The notes under the pieces: generated by a model
Told to the model about the DNA's origin: nothing
The model's database searches: none
The model's input: only the letters and a program-made list of their open reading frames with translations
Shown: piece by piece, positions 1 through 6,918 of the stretch
Numbering within the stretch: the stretch's first letter is position 1
Layout of the letters: each line of letters starts with the position of its first letter
Source of the DNA: SFLA01 sp045595165
Lineage (GTDB): Bacteria > Bacillota > Clostridia > Oscillospirales > CAG-382
Direction of reading: 5' to 3'
Assembly (NCBI GenBank): GCA_045595165.1
Contig: JAZNZY010000022.1
Span: 1 to 64,000, forward strand
DNA length: 64,000 nt
Position numbers and translations under genes: made by a program

Positions 1-34
1 CATTCGTTTCAGATTACAAATTGCAGGAGGTAAT

Positions 35-349
35 ATGCGTATGATCAAGAGAGACGTTTTCGAATATTTCAAGAAGGAGCCCGACGTGATGCAGGTGAAG
101 GACGTGGTGCGGTTGCTCCACTGCAGCAAGAACACCGTGTACAAGCTGATCCACGAAGGGCGCATCGACAGCATCAAGATCGGTCGGAACATTCTGATTC
201 CCAAGACCGCGCTGGTGGAAATGATGGTGAACGAACGGTATTATCAAATAATTTATCCCTATAACCCCGATTCTCTCTGGACTATGAAGGAGCGTTCGCG
301 TATCATTGCTTCGAATAAGAAGTCTATCACAAAGGAGGCAAAGGCGTGA
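35..349 (+). CDS. Excisionase-like helix-turn-helix DNA-binding protein
   Basis: This 104-residue protein has a MerR/excisionase-type helix-turn-helix at about residues 19-66: a hydrophobic helix, a SKNTVYKLI recognition-helix motif, then a basic IGR-N-ILIPK wing. Small proteins of this type next to a tyrosine recombinase usually act as excisionase or as regulator of the element, and the integrase gene starts 86 bp downstream on the same strand. The start at 35 follows an AGGAGG box at 25-30; a second ATG at 41 is possible. The C-terminal 40 residues are basic and lack a recognisable domain. The excisionase role is inferred from the fold and neighbour; it could instead be only a transcriptional regulator. 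Confidence 0.75.
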   Translation: MRMIKRDVFEYFKKEPDVMQVKDVVRLLHCSKNTVYKLIHEGRIDSIKIGRNILIPKTALVEMMVNERYYQIIYPYNPDSLWTMKERSRIIASNKKSITKEAKA

Positions 350-435
350 ATGAAGATTATCAATAACCGAAACTTTAACTATCACGCCATCCATTTGTGC
401 TCCGCACAAATGCAAAGTAAGAAAGGAGATAAAGC

Positions 436-1620
436 ATGAAAAGAATCACAGGACGGCTTGCCGAGGACAAGGGCAAATACTATGCGGTGATCAATCTACC
501 GAGCGTCGACGGCAAGCGCAAAACGAAGTGGCACACGCTGAACCTTGAAGCCAAGAAGGGCAACAAAAAAGAGGCGCAGTACCGCCTCAATCAAATTCTT
601 GATAAGTATAACGCGGGTGATGTGCATCTCGCAGAGACGATGACACACGCAGACCGTGAGCGCAACCGACTTGCCAACACTAAGATGCTCGACTACCTCG
701 ACGAATGGCTGGAAGGGCATCAGCACGACATCGAGCGGGAGACCTATCACCAGTACAAGCGCTATATCGACGGGCGCATCCGCGAGTTCTTCACGCCCCT
801 CGATCTCACCGTCAAGGATCTGTCGGGGGATGAGATCAACGAGTTTTACACCTACCTTCGAAACGCAGGGCTGAAGGGCTCCACCGGTCAACGCTACCAC
901 GGTGTGCTCCATAAGGCGTTCAAGGATGCGGTGAAGCGGCGGATCATACCAAGCAACCCCGTTGACCAAGCCAACCGACCGAGGAAGGAGCAGTTCATCG
1001 CCGCCTACTACAACGCCGAGGAGGTGAAGCAACTGCTCGAGCTGGTCAAGGATGATGAGATCTATATCCCGATCCTGCTTGCCGCTTACTACGGACTCAG
1101 ACGTAGCGAGGTAATTGGACTGAAGTGGTCTGCCATCGACTTCACCGAGAACACTCTGACCGTCCGCCACACCGTTCACTCCACCGAGGAGGGCATCGTT
1201 GCCAAGGATAGACTGAAAACAAAATCCTCCTACCGCACGTTGACGCTCGAGCCCTTCGTCAGAGGCGAACTGCTAAAACACCGCGAGAAGCAGGAGCAGA
1301 TGAAAAAGGTGATGCGCTCGGCGTACTCTAAGGAATACACCGACTACGTCTGCGTGGACGCGCTCGGCAAGCTCTACGATCCCGACTTCGTCACCGGACA
1401 CTTTGGACAACTTCTGAAGAAGCATAACCTGAAGAAGATCCGCTTCCACGACCTTCGCCACTCCTGCGCCTCGGTGCTACTCGCACAAGGCGTGCCCATG
1501 AAGCAGATCCAGGAATGGCTCGGACATAGCGATATGAGTACCACGGCGAATATCTATAGCCACCTTGACGCGGTAACAAAAGCAGACACGGGTGCTGCGA
1601 TGAGTAAAGCGTTGGGGTGA
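436..1620 (+). CDS. int: Tyrosine-type site-specific recombinase (integrase) of an integrative element
   Basis: The 394-residue protein has the layout of Tn916/phage-type integrases: an N-terminal arm-binding region (about 1-60), a SAM-like core-binding domain (about 80-180) and a catalytic domain (about 190-390). The visible active-site set is Arg222 in GLRRSEV, a Lys in the KTKSS turn (261-263), His338 and Arg341 in FHDLRH, His364 in LGHS, and the nucleophile Tyr374 in ANIYSHL. It would cut and rejoin att sites during integration and excision. The start follows an AAAGGAGA box. A terminator lies 15 bp downstream, and a tRNA-Ser gene with its 3' end facing the integrase lies 730 bp away, the usual arrangement at an element boundary. 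It appears intact. Confidence 0.93.
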   Translation: MKRITGRLAEDKGKYYAVINLPSVDGKRKTKWHTLNLEAKKGNKKEAQYRLNQILDKYNAGDVHLAETMTHADRERNRLANTKMLDYLDEWLEGHQHDIERETYHQYKRYIDGRIREFFTPLDLTVKDLSGDEINEFYTYLRNAGLKGSTGQRYHGVLHKAFKDAVKRRIIPSNPVDQANRPRKEQFIAAYYNAEEVKQLLELVKDDEIYIPILLAAYYGLRRSEVIGLKWSAIDFTENTLTVRHTVHSTEEGIVAKDRLKTKSSYRTLTLEPFVRGELLKHREKQEQMKKVMRSAYSKEYTDYVCVDALGKLYDPDFVTGHFGQLLKKHNLKKIRFHDLRHSCASVLLAQGVPMKQIQEWLGHSDMSTTANIYSHLDAVTKADTGAAMSKALG

Positions 1621-1634
1621 GAATGGCATAACGA

Positions 1635-1663
1635 AAGGGGTGAACGGTTTGTTCACCCCTTTT
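1635..1663 (+). terminator. Intrinsic terminator after the integrase gene
   Basis: GGGGTGAAC pairs with GTTCACCCC around a short GGTTT loop, with an A-rich 5' flank and a run of T on the 3' side. It lies 16 bp after the integrase stop and would end int transcription. Confidence 0.85.
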
Positions 1664-1670
1664 CAATGTA

Positions 1671-2100
1671 AATGAAATCCCCGCCATAGTGGCGGGGTTC
1701 AATATAGGTTTACCGATGAACAGAAATGATGTAAAGAAAAAATGCAGTTTAAGGGCAGTTCGTGCCAATGGCTCCCTCCGGGAGGGAGCTGTCACCGAAG
1801 GTGACTGAAGGAGCCATCGGGCGGGAAACACTCAATAAAAGATATTTACGGAACCCCCCTAATGAGAAGGACAACGCTCTAAAATTCCTTTCATCGCGTG
1901 CTCCTTCCGTCTTTTTGCTTCGCAAAAATCCACCTCCCTCCCGCAGGGAGGCGATGAAACGTCCCTAAACCCGTTTACGGGTAGCAAGTAACTGATGCGT
2001 GGCTGGCAGGCCAATCTAAAGCGCACTTGTGCGCGGCCAGTAGTATTAGGGCTACGCCCGAAAATGAAATACCCCCCGCTATGCGGGGGGATATTTATTT
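1671..2100. repeat. Cluster of palindromic intergenic repeats
   Basis: No coding region is visible here. Perfect or near-perfect palindromes follow one another: CCCCGCCA-TAG-TGGCGGGG at 1679-1697; a nested cruciform at 1769-1816 whose outer arms are TGGCTCC/GGAGCCA and whose inner hairpins are GCTCCCTCC/GGAGGGAGC and GTCACC-GAA-GGTGAC; TTTTTGC-TTC-GCAAAAA near 1912-1928; CCTCCCT/AGGGAGG near 1932-1950; and CCCCCCGC-TAT-GCGGGGGG at 2072-2090. The first and last are each preceded by AATGAAAT, so they look like members of one short repeat family. They resemble REP/MITE-like intergenic repeats; no transposase is attached. Confidence 0.7.
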
Positions 2101-2200
2101 CGAACTCTCTTGTGTGGTTGCAGACGAGATGATACCTACTCAGTTTATTTGCGTACCTACCCATATCTATCCGTCCCTAAAAACAGGGTGTTTTTGACCA

Positions 2201-2229
2201 GCCTTGCATTTGCCTTGCACTGCCTTGCA
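2201..2229 (+). repeat. Three helically phased GCCTTGCA direct repeats
   Basis: GCCTTGCA occurs at 2201-2208, 2212-2219 and 2222-2229, with 11 and 10 bp steps, so all copies face the same side of the helix. An inverted copy (TGCAAGGC) lies at 2474-2481, on the far side of the tRNA gene. Phased direct repeats between an integrase gene and its tRNA target are typical of arm-type integrase or excisionase binding sites; that role is inferred. Confidence 0.5.
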
Positions 2230-2351
2230 AAAAACTGATAGGCAACCGAAAGACTGCAAAAGGCACTTTTCTCAAAAGTGGGGAATGAAAGTCAAAAATC
2301 AGGCAAAATTAAAAGAAAAAGAGACCAAAATCGTGGAATTTGGGCTCAATG

Positions 2352-2440
2352 TGGCGGAGAGAGTGGGATTCGAACCCACGTGAGATTGCTCTCAAACTGA
2401 TTTCGAGTCAGCCCCGTTATGACCACTTCGATATCTCTCC
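2352..2440 (-). tRNA. tRNA-Ser (anticodon CGA)
   Basis: On the minus strand the gene starts GGAGAGA and ends TCTCTCC-G-CCA, giving a 7-bp acceptor stem with encoded CCA. The anticodon loop CTCGAAA gives anticodon CGA. A long class II variable arm and a GTGGG-TTCGAAT-CCCAC T-arm confirm serine. A weak promoter (TTGAAT-17-TAACTT, 2484-2512) lies upstream. The 3' end points towards the integrase gene, so this tRNA is the likely integration target. Confidence 0.95.
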
Positions 2441-2600
2441 GTATTTGGTTGTGTTTGAATTTTGCACGGCTTTTGCAAGGCCAAAGTTAAAATGCATTCA
2501 TCCAAAATTCAAGAAAAATGAAGCATTTGCGAGATAATCGGAGAAAACGCGAGGTTTTGCGTTCTCATGAGTGACGAGGGCGGCTACCTTTCGAGAACCA

Positions 2601-2631
2601 CCCCAAAAAACTTGCGTTTTTCGGGGACCCC
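2601..2631 (+). repeat. UGCG-loop hairpin repeat, solitary copy
   Basis: Read on the plus strand this is CCCC-A-AAAAAC-TTGC-GTTTTT-C-GGGG followed by ACCCC. It is one of six copies of the hairpin family found at 10252, 12421 (two copies) and 63308 (two copies). Unlike those, it does not directly follow a recognised stop codon. The rest of 2441-2783 holds the tRNA promoter region and the upstream region of the Nif3-like gene, whose -10 may be TAAAAT at 2759-2764; no gene is seen. Confidence 0.7.
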
Positions 2632-2783
2632 GAGTGATGCACCTCGCTGCTTTGAGCACTCTTGTCCATATCAAATTGCTTGGTATATGTTAGCATAACC
2701 GGAAAGAATTTGCAAGAGTTTTTTGCAAAAACCCCTTTTCTTTTTGCTTTTGATATGGTAAAATAGCGATACTGAGGTGAATT

Positions 2784-3560
2784 ATGGTGAAAGCGATCGA
2801 AGTTCTTGAAAAATTGAATTACTATTCCGGCGCCACGCTTGATCAAACCGTAGATACCATTAAAGCGGGGTATGACGAAAAGGAAACGAAAAAGGTTGCC
2901 TTTTGTTTTACCGCTACGGCGGATGTTATCAAGGCCGCGCAGGACTGGGGAGCAGACGTGCTTGTTACCCACGAGCCTACGTACCACGATCATTATGATA
3001 ATTTCCGTGAGAGCGAGGTTGCGAACAGTAAGAAGCGTCTTTTGGAATCCACGGGAATGACGGTATACCGTTGGCACGATCATCCTCACGCGGCACTTCC
3101 TGATGTTATCCACGCAGGATTTTTGGAAGCATCTGCTTTAAGCGGCACTTTGGAGGGAAGATTCTTTATTCTTGACACTCCTATGACATCTGTTGAGATC
3201 GCAAAGCAGATAGAAGAAAACTGCGGTATCCGCCACGCACGCATTATCGGCGCGGCGAACACGAAATCCAAAAAGATAGCGATGTGCCTCGGCGCTTGCG
3301 GAGATATGGTGTTCGATATTATCCGCGATACTGATTGCGAAGTAGTGATCGCAGGAGAGATATGTGAATGGCGTGAAGGGTGCTACACCCGTGATGCCGC
3401 ACAGCTGGGATTTAATAAATCCATTATCCTTTTGGGGCATTGCGCCAGCGAGCGGGACGGAATGAAGCATCTCACGGAAATTTGGAACACTATGTGCCCC
3501 GACGTACCGGGACGGTACTTCGAAACGGGTGAGCTTTATACTTATACGGAGGATAAATAA
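2784..3560 (+). CDS. Nif3-like dinuclear metal centre protein
   Basis: This 258-residue protein matches the Nif3/YqfO/YbgI (DUF34) family, cytosolic toroidal hexamers with a dinuclear metal site. Likely metal ligands are visible: H63 and E64 in THEPTYHDHYD, His residues in WHDHPH near 98-102, and H219 with E223 in LGHCASERD near the C-terminus. The length matches family members lacking the extra PII-like insert. The biochemical role is not settled in the family; some members are annotated as GTP cyclohydrolase I type 2 without firm proof. The start follows GAGGTG. Its stop shares one base with the next start, so the secreted protein downstream is probably co-transcribed. Confidence 0.85.
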   Translation: MVKAIEVLEKLNYYSGATLDQTVDTIKAGYDEKETKKVAFCFTATADVIKAAQDWGADVLVTHEPTYHDHYDNFRESEVANSKKRLLESTGMTVYRWHDHPHAALPDVIHAGFLEASALSGTLEGRFFILDTPMTSVEIAKQIEENCGIRHARIIGAANTKSKKIAMCLGACGDMVFDIIRDTDCEVVIAGEICEWREGCYTRDAAQLGFNKSIILLGHCASERDGMKHLTEIWNTMCPDVPGRYFETGELYTYTEDK

Positions 3561-5017
3561 TGAAAAAAACGTTATCTTTTTGCATAGCTTTGATACTCAC
3601 GCTCTTGTGCGTGATTCCGGTTTCCGCATCTCATACAAATCCTTGCACGGGTAATCACAGCTATACCGGCACCGGTACTGCTACTACTCCCACGGGTGCG
3701 TTTTCTTTTGATCCGGAAATTCAGGAATATTGGACAAAGAGCGGAGAAGTCATTGTACTTACAATGACGATTAACGATGTTAACAGTGCGTTGCAGAGCG
3801 TAGGCGGTGTTGTCGTTTCCTTTAAATTACAGTATAATTCCGAAGCGGTTACTTTTATCGACCCTTCTGATAAAACCGCAGGATACGATCTTTTGACCGT
3901 TGTTCCCGGCGGAAACACAGATGCGGCAAAAGCGGACTGGAGCAAGGGAACAGAGGTATCTGCTGTAAGCAGCCGCGGTGAAGATCTTATAAACTTTATG
4001 GCTGAATCGGAAGCAGGTATAAAGGGTAAAAACGATTACGCTATCACCGGCGGCGGTCAGCTCAAGGTACAGCTTAAGTTCACCGTAAATTCCGGCTGGA
4101 CAGGAGATATAACCTTCAAAACCAAGCTCGTCGAGATCACCGGCAACAACAACCCCATTCCCAAAGGATACAGCGGCGCAGGTTTTACCCGCAATGTTAA
4201 GAGCTATACACAGCTTTTGGCAAATTCTTCTCTTGCAGGAGATTGGACTACTATAAAGGAGCCCACCTGCTCTTCCACGGGACTTGCAGAGCTTCGTTGC
4301 AAGATCTGTAATGAGATCTCAGGCATAAAAGAGCTTCCCGTATCCGATCATAAGCCCGGACCTCTTGTAGAAAAGGTAAAGCAGACCTGCACTACCGACG
4401 GTGTGTGGGAATCCAAGTGTACCGGATGTAACAAGGTTTACGAAACCAAAACCGAAAAAGCTACGGGACACAAAGCAGGCGAATTTGTAGTAAAAACTCC
4501 CGCAACCTGTACTAAGGACGGAGTTATGGAGTCCAAGTGTACAGTATGTAACACCGTAATTGAAACCAAGACTATAAAAGCCACCGGTCATACAGCAGGC
4601 GAGCTTAAAAAAGTGAAAGATATGACCTGCACTCAGGACGAGGTTTGGGAATCCAGATGTACCGAATGTGATGCGGTAGTGGAAACCAAGACGGAGAAAG
4701 CACCCGGCCATAAGTACGGCGAATGGGCAGAGCATAAAGCACCCACTATGGTTGAGGAGGGCGAGGAACGCCGAGTTTGTTCCGAATGTAACGAACACGA
4801 ATCCCGTGCTACCGCAAAGCTTCCCTTTGAAGGACTCCGCGGCGACGTTGAGCGCACCGGCGAGATCGACGAGGCAGACGCAACGGCTGTTAAGGAAATG
4901 TTTACCGGCGACAGAGAATATGATGCAATGGACGAGTTGTTTGCCGACGGTAACGAAAACGGCAAACTGGATCTCGGCGATTACATATTCGTGCTCAGAC
5001 AGATGAATAAGAAATAA
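3560..5017 (+). CDS. Secreted protein: cohesin-like domain, four Cys-rich modules, dockerin-like C-terminus
   Basis: The 485-residue protein has a signal peptide (1-24), a beta-rich region at about 55-215 resembling cohesin folds (V-G-G-V-V-V-S-F-K-L-Q-Y-N and G-Q-L-K-V-Q-L-K-F), then four modules with an exact 40-residue step. Each module has a leading Cys (237, 277, 317, 357) and a C-x-x-C pair (247/250, 287/290, 327/330, 367/370); a fifth, partial module keeps only C407/C410. The C-terminus (428-483) has two EF-hand-like loops in dockerin arrangement; the first (DVERTGEIDEAD) lacks some calcium ligands, the second (DGNENGKLDLGD) keeps them. It probably acts in protein-protein assembly at the surface. 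The cohesin call is from pattern only. Confidence 0.7.
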   Translation: MKKTLSFCIALILTLLCVIPVSASHTNPCTGNHSYTGTGTATTPTGAFSFDPEIQEYWTKSGEVIVLTMTINDVNSALQSVGGVVVSFKLQYNSEAVTFIDPSDKTAGYDLLTVVPGGNTDAAKADWSKGTEVSAVSSRGEDLINFMAESEAGIKGKNDYAITGGGQLKVQLKFTVNSGWTGDITFKTKLVEITGNNNPIPKGYSGAGFTRNVKSYTQLLANSSLAGDWTTIKEPTCSSTGLAELRCKICNEISGIKELPVSDHKPGPLVEKVKQTCTTDGVWESKCTGCNKVYETKTEKATGHKAGEFVVKTPATCTKDGVMESKCTVCNTVIETKTIKATGHTAGELKKVKDMTCTQDEVWESRCTECDAVVETKTEKAPGHKYGEWAEHKAPTMVEEGEERRVCSECNEHESRATAKLPFEGLRGDVERTGEIDEADATAVKEMFTGDREYDAMDELFADGNENGKLDLGDYIFVLRQMNKK

Positions 5018-5029
5018 AACAACATTTTA

Positions 5030-5064
5030 CCCCGAAAGATTAAAGCCTTTCGGGGTATATTTTT
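5030..5064 (+). terminator. Intrinsic terminator after the cohesin/dockerin-like gene
   Basis: CCCCGAAAG pairs with CTTTCGGGG, followed by a T-rich tract, 12 bp after the stop codon. Confidence 0.85.
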
Positions 5065-5102
5065 GTGCGACCTGTTCCAAAATATACCCGAGGTGATATA
5101 TT

Positions 5103-5768
5103 TTGACAGAAACGAACAACGCGGGAGAAGACCGCGCACCGGATCAGGAGAGCATAACCACCGAAAGCGGAATACACGCTCTCATAATTGCGGGGCAGAT
5201 AGAAGGTCATTTTACTGCGGGAGCTCAGGCAAAAAGTACCAGATACGAGCAATGCATTCCCACGTTGGTAGCGGTGGAGGAATCCGAAAACATAGGGGGA
5301 CTCTTGTTGCTTATCAACACTATCGGCGGGGACGTGGAAGCGGGACTCGCCATTGCGGAGCTTATTGCCGGAATGAAAAAGCCCACCGTTTCCATCGTTC
5401 TCGGAGGCGGACACTCTATCGGCGTTCCTCTTGCGGTAAGCGCAAAAAAATCCTTTATCGTACCGTCGGCGACAATGACGTTGCATCCCGTAAGGATAAA
5501 CGGTCTTGTTATCGGCGTGCCCCAGACCTACAGCTATTTTGAAAAAATGCAAAACCGCATTGTGGATTTTATCGTGCGGAATTCAAAAGCGGACGGTGAC
5601 GAATTGCGTAAGCTTATGTGCCGTACCGATGAGCTTACCACGGATATTGGTACCGTGCTGGAGGGAAGCGAGGCTGTAGAGAAGGGGATTATCGACTGCG
5701 TGGGCGGTTTGGGAGATGCGGTGGCGGCTCTTAAACAAATGATGCGGGAAAAGGGAAAATATCAATAA
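5103..5768 (+). CDS. Clp-fold protease of the TepA/YmfB type
   Basis: This 221-residue protein has the ClpP/crotonase-fold serine peptidase pattern: NTIGGDVEAG (oxyanion strand, about 72-81), a nucleophile Ser105 in GGGHSIGVPLAV, and His128 in TMTLHPVR; an Asp in the 174-181 segment may complete the triad. The unusual GGGHSIG context, in place of the ClpP ASMGA context, is typical of the TepA (translocation-enhancing protein) group of Bacillota. No signal peptide is present, so it is likely cytosolic or membrane-peripheral. The start is TTG at 5103, chosen because a GAGGTGAT box ends 5 bp upstream. A terminator precedes it and the rplU promoter follows, so it is probably monocistronic. Confidence 0.82.
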   Translation: MTETNNAGEDRAPDQESITTESGIHALIIAGQIEGHFTAGAQAKSTRYEQCIPTLVAVEESENIGGLLLLINTIGGDVEAGLAIAELIAGMKKPTVSIVLGGGHSIGVPLAVSAKKSFIVPSATMTLHPVRINGLVIGVPQTYSYFEKMQNRIVDFIVRNSKADGDELRKLMCRTDELTTDIGTVLEGSEAVEKGIIDCVGGLGDAVAALKQMMREKGKYQ

Positions 5769-5785
5769 AAATCGCAAAAAATGTA

Positions 5786-5814
5786 TTGACAAACTCTCCT
5801 TCTTGTGTTAATAT
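5786..5814 (+). promoter_or_regulatory. Promoter of rplU-prp-rpmA
   Basis: TTGACA (5786-5791) and TATAAT-like TAATAT (5809-5814) are separated by 17 bp, about 95 bp before rplU. Transcription would begin near 5821, at the start of the L21 leader. Confidence 0.85.
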
Positions 5815-5820
5815 AGCAAG

Positions 5821-5905
5821 TGCCGCGTGTATGGGGTTTTTGAAGTTGCGCAGTTTTGCGCACACCTGCTAAGCAGCGAGTCTAAAAAGAAAGAGAGGTG
5901 CTGCA
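5821..5905 (+). ncRNA. Ribosomal protein L21 leader
   Basis: The transcribed leader upstream of rplU contains GCCGCGTG, GTTGCGCAG-TTTT-GCGCACACCTGCT and AGCAGCGAGTCTAAAAAG blocks, then the GAGAGGTGCTGCACC ribosome-binding region. This order is characteristic of the L21 leader found upstream of rplU in Bacillota, thought to bind L21 for feedback control. It was recognised by eye; a covariance-model search would confirm the family. Confidence 0.8.
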
Positions 5906-5908
5906 CCA

Positions 5909-6217
5909 ATGTTTGCAATAGTAGAAACAGGAGGAAAGCAGTACAAAGTCAGCGAAGGCGACGTTATCTACGTTGAAAAGCTTGACGTTAACGAAGGCGA
6001 AACTTACACCTTCGAAAAGGTATTGGCAATTTCCACCGCAGAAGGCTTTGTTGTTGGAAACCCCGTTGTTTCCGCAAAGGTAGAGGCTAATGTGGTTAAG
6101 AACGGCAAGGGCAAGAAGATCCACGTACTCCGTTACAAGGCAAAGAAGAACGAGAAGAAGCATATCGGTCACAGACAGCCTTACACCAAGCTTCAGATCA
6201 CTTCCATCAACGCTTAA
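5909..6217 (+). CDS. rplU: 50S ribosomal protein L21
   Basis: The 102-residue protein starts MFAIVETGGKQYKV, the L21 signature, and ends with the basic KKNEKKHIGHRQPYTKLQI segment that contacts 23S rRNA. Length is normal for the family. It is first in a three-gene operon with prp and rpmA, the standard Bacillota order, driven by the promoter at 5786 and probably autoregulated through the L21 leader. Confidence 0.98.
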   Translation: MFAIVETGGKQYKVSEGDVIYVEKLDVNEGETYTFEKVLAISTAEGFVVGNPVVSAKVEANVVKNGKGKKIHVLRYKAKKNEKKHIGHRQPYTKLQITSINA

Positions 6218-6218
6218 G

Positions 6219-6557
6219 ATGATTAAAGTACAGGTAAGCTTTGCAGGTAAAGATTGTTCCCTGCGTGTTTCCGGTCATTCCGGTTACGCGGAAGCAGGAA
6301 GTGATATCGTTTGTGCCGCTATCAGCTCAATGGTTATGCTCACCCTTAATACGGTGACAGAACGGTTTGGCTGTAAAGCGAATATCAAAACGGACGAAAG
6401 CAAAGCTGCGATCGACGCGAAGGTGGTCAATTATACACCTGCAGCGGAAGGTATCATCAAGCAATTCGCACGGGAAGCGTGGGAGATATCCCAGGAGTAT
6501 CCCGAAAACGTAACGGTTATTGCCGATTTTTTGAAAGGAGAAATTCACAATGCTTAG
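6219..6557 (+). CDS. prp: Ribosomal-processing cysteine protease Prp
   Basis: This 112-residue protein (YsxB/Prp family) contains the signature GHSGYAEAGSDIVCAAIS with catalytic His20 and Cys32. Prp removes the N-terminal extension of ribosomal protein L27, and the L27 encoded next door carries such an extension ending in Phe-Phe. The ATG at 6219 begins two bases after the rplU stop; a longer upstream frame overlapping rplU lacks family similarity. The 3' end overlaps rpmA by 8 bp, so the protease and its substrate are translationally coupled. Confidence 0.95.
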   Translation: MIKVQVSFAGKDCSLRVSGHSGYAEAGSDIVCAAISSMVMLTLNTVTERFGCKANIKTDESKAAIDAKVVNYTPAAEGIIKQFAREAWEISQEYPENVTVIADFLKGEIHNA

Positions 6558-6837
6558 ATTGACTATACAGTTTTTTGCACATAAAAAGGGCGTTGGTTCT
6601 ACCAAGAACGGCCGCGATTCCGAGTCCAAGCGTCTTGGCGCAAAGCGTGCTGACGGTCAGTTCGTAGTTGCAGGCAACATTCTCGTTCGCCAGCGCGGAA
6701 CTAAGATCCATCCCGGTAACAACGTCGGCAGAGGTTCTGACGATACTCTGTTCGCACTTGCAGACGGCGTAGTTAAGTTCGAGCCTATGGCAGGCGGCAG
6801 AAAGAAAGTAAGCGTTAACGTTGTAAACGCTGACTAA
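6550..6837 (+). CDS. rpmA: 50S ribosomal protein L27 with Prp-cleavable N-terminus
   Basis: The 95-residue protein has the L27 core (KKGVGSTKNGRDSESKRLG and GTKIHPGNNVGRG). Its N-terminus MLRLTIQFF-A matches the extension described in Bacillota that Prp cuts after Phe-Phe, here F8-F9, exposing the mature A-H-K-K-G end that reaches the peptidyl-transferase centre. It overlaps prp by 8 bp and is followed by a strong terminator. Confidence 0.98.
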   Translation: MLRLTIQFFAHKKGVGSTKNGRDSESKRLGAKRADGQFVVAGNILVRQRGTKIHPGNNVGRGSDDTLFALADGVVKFEPMAGGRKKVSVNVVNAD

Positions 6838-6850
6838 CTATTTGCTTTTC

Positions 6851-6893
6851 ACGGAGCTTACGGGTACTTGCGTACCCGAAGCTCCGTTTTGTT
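6851..6893 (+). terminator. Strong intrinsic terminator after rpmA
   Basis: ACGGAGCTT-A-CGGGTAC pairs with GTACCCG-AAGCTCCGT around a TTGC loop (one bulged A), giving 16 base pairs, followed by TTTTGTTT. It separates the ribosomal operon from obg, whose start lies 26 bp beyond. Confidence 0.9.
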
Positions 6894-6918
6894 TAGTTTT
6901 AGGAAAGAGGTGACGGAA

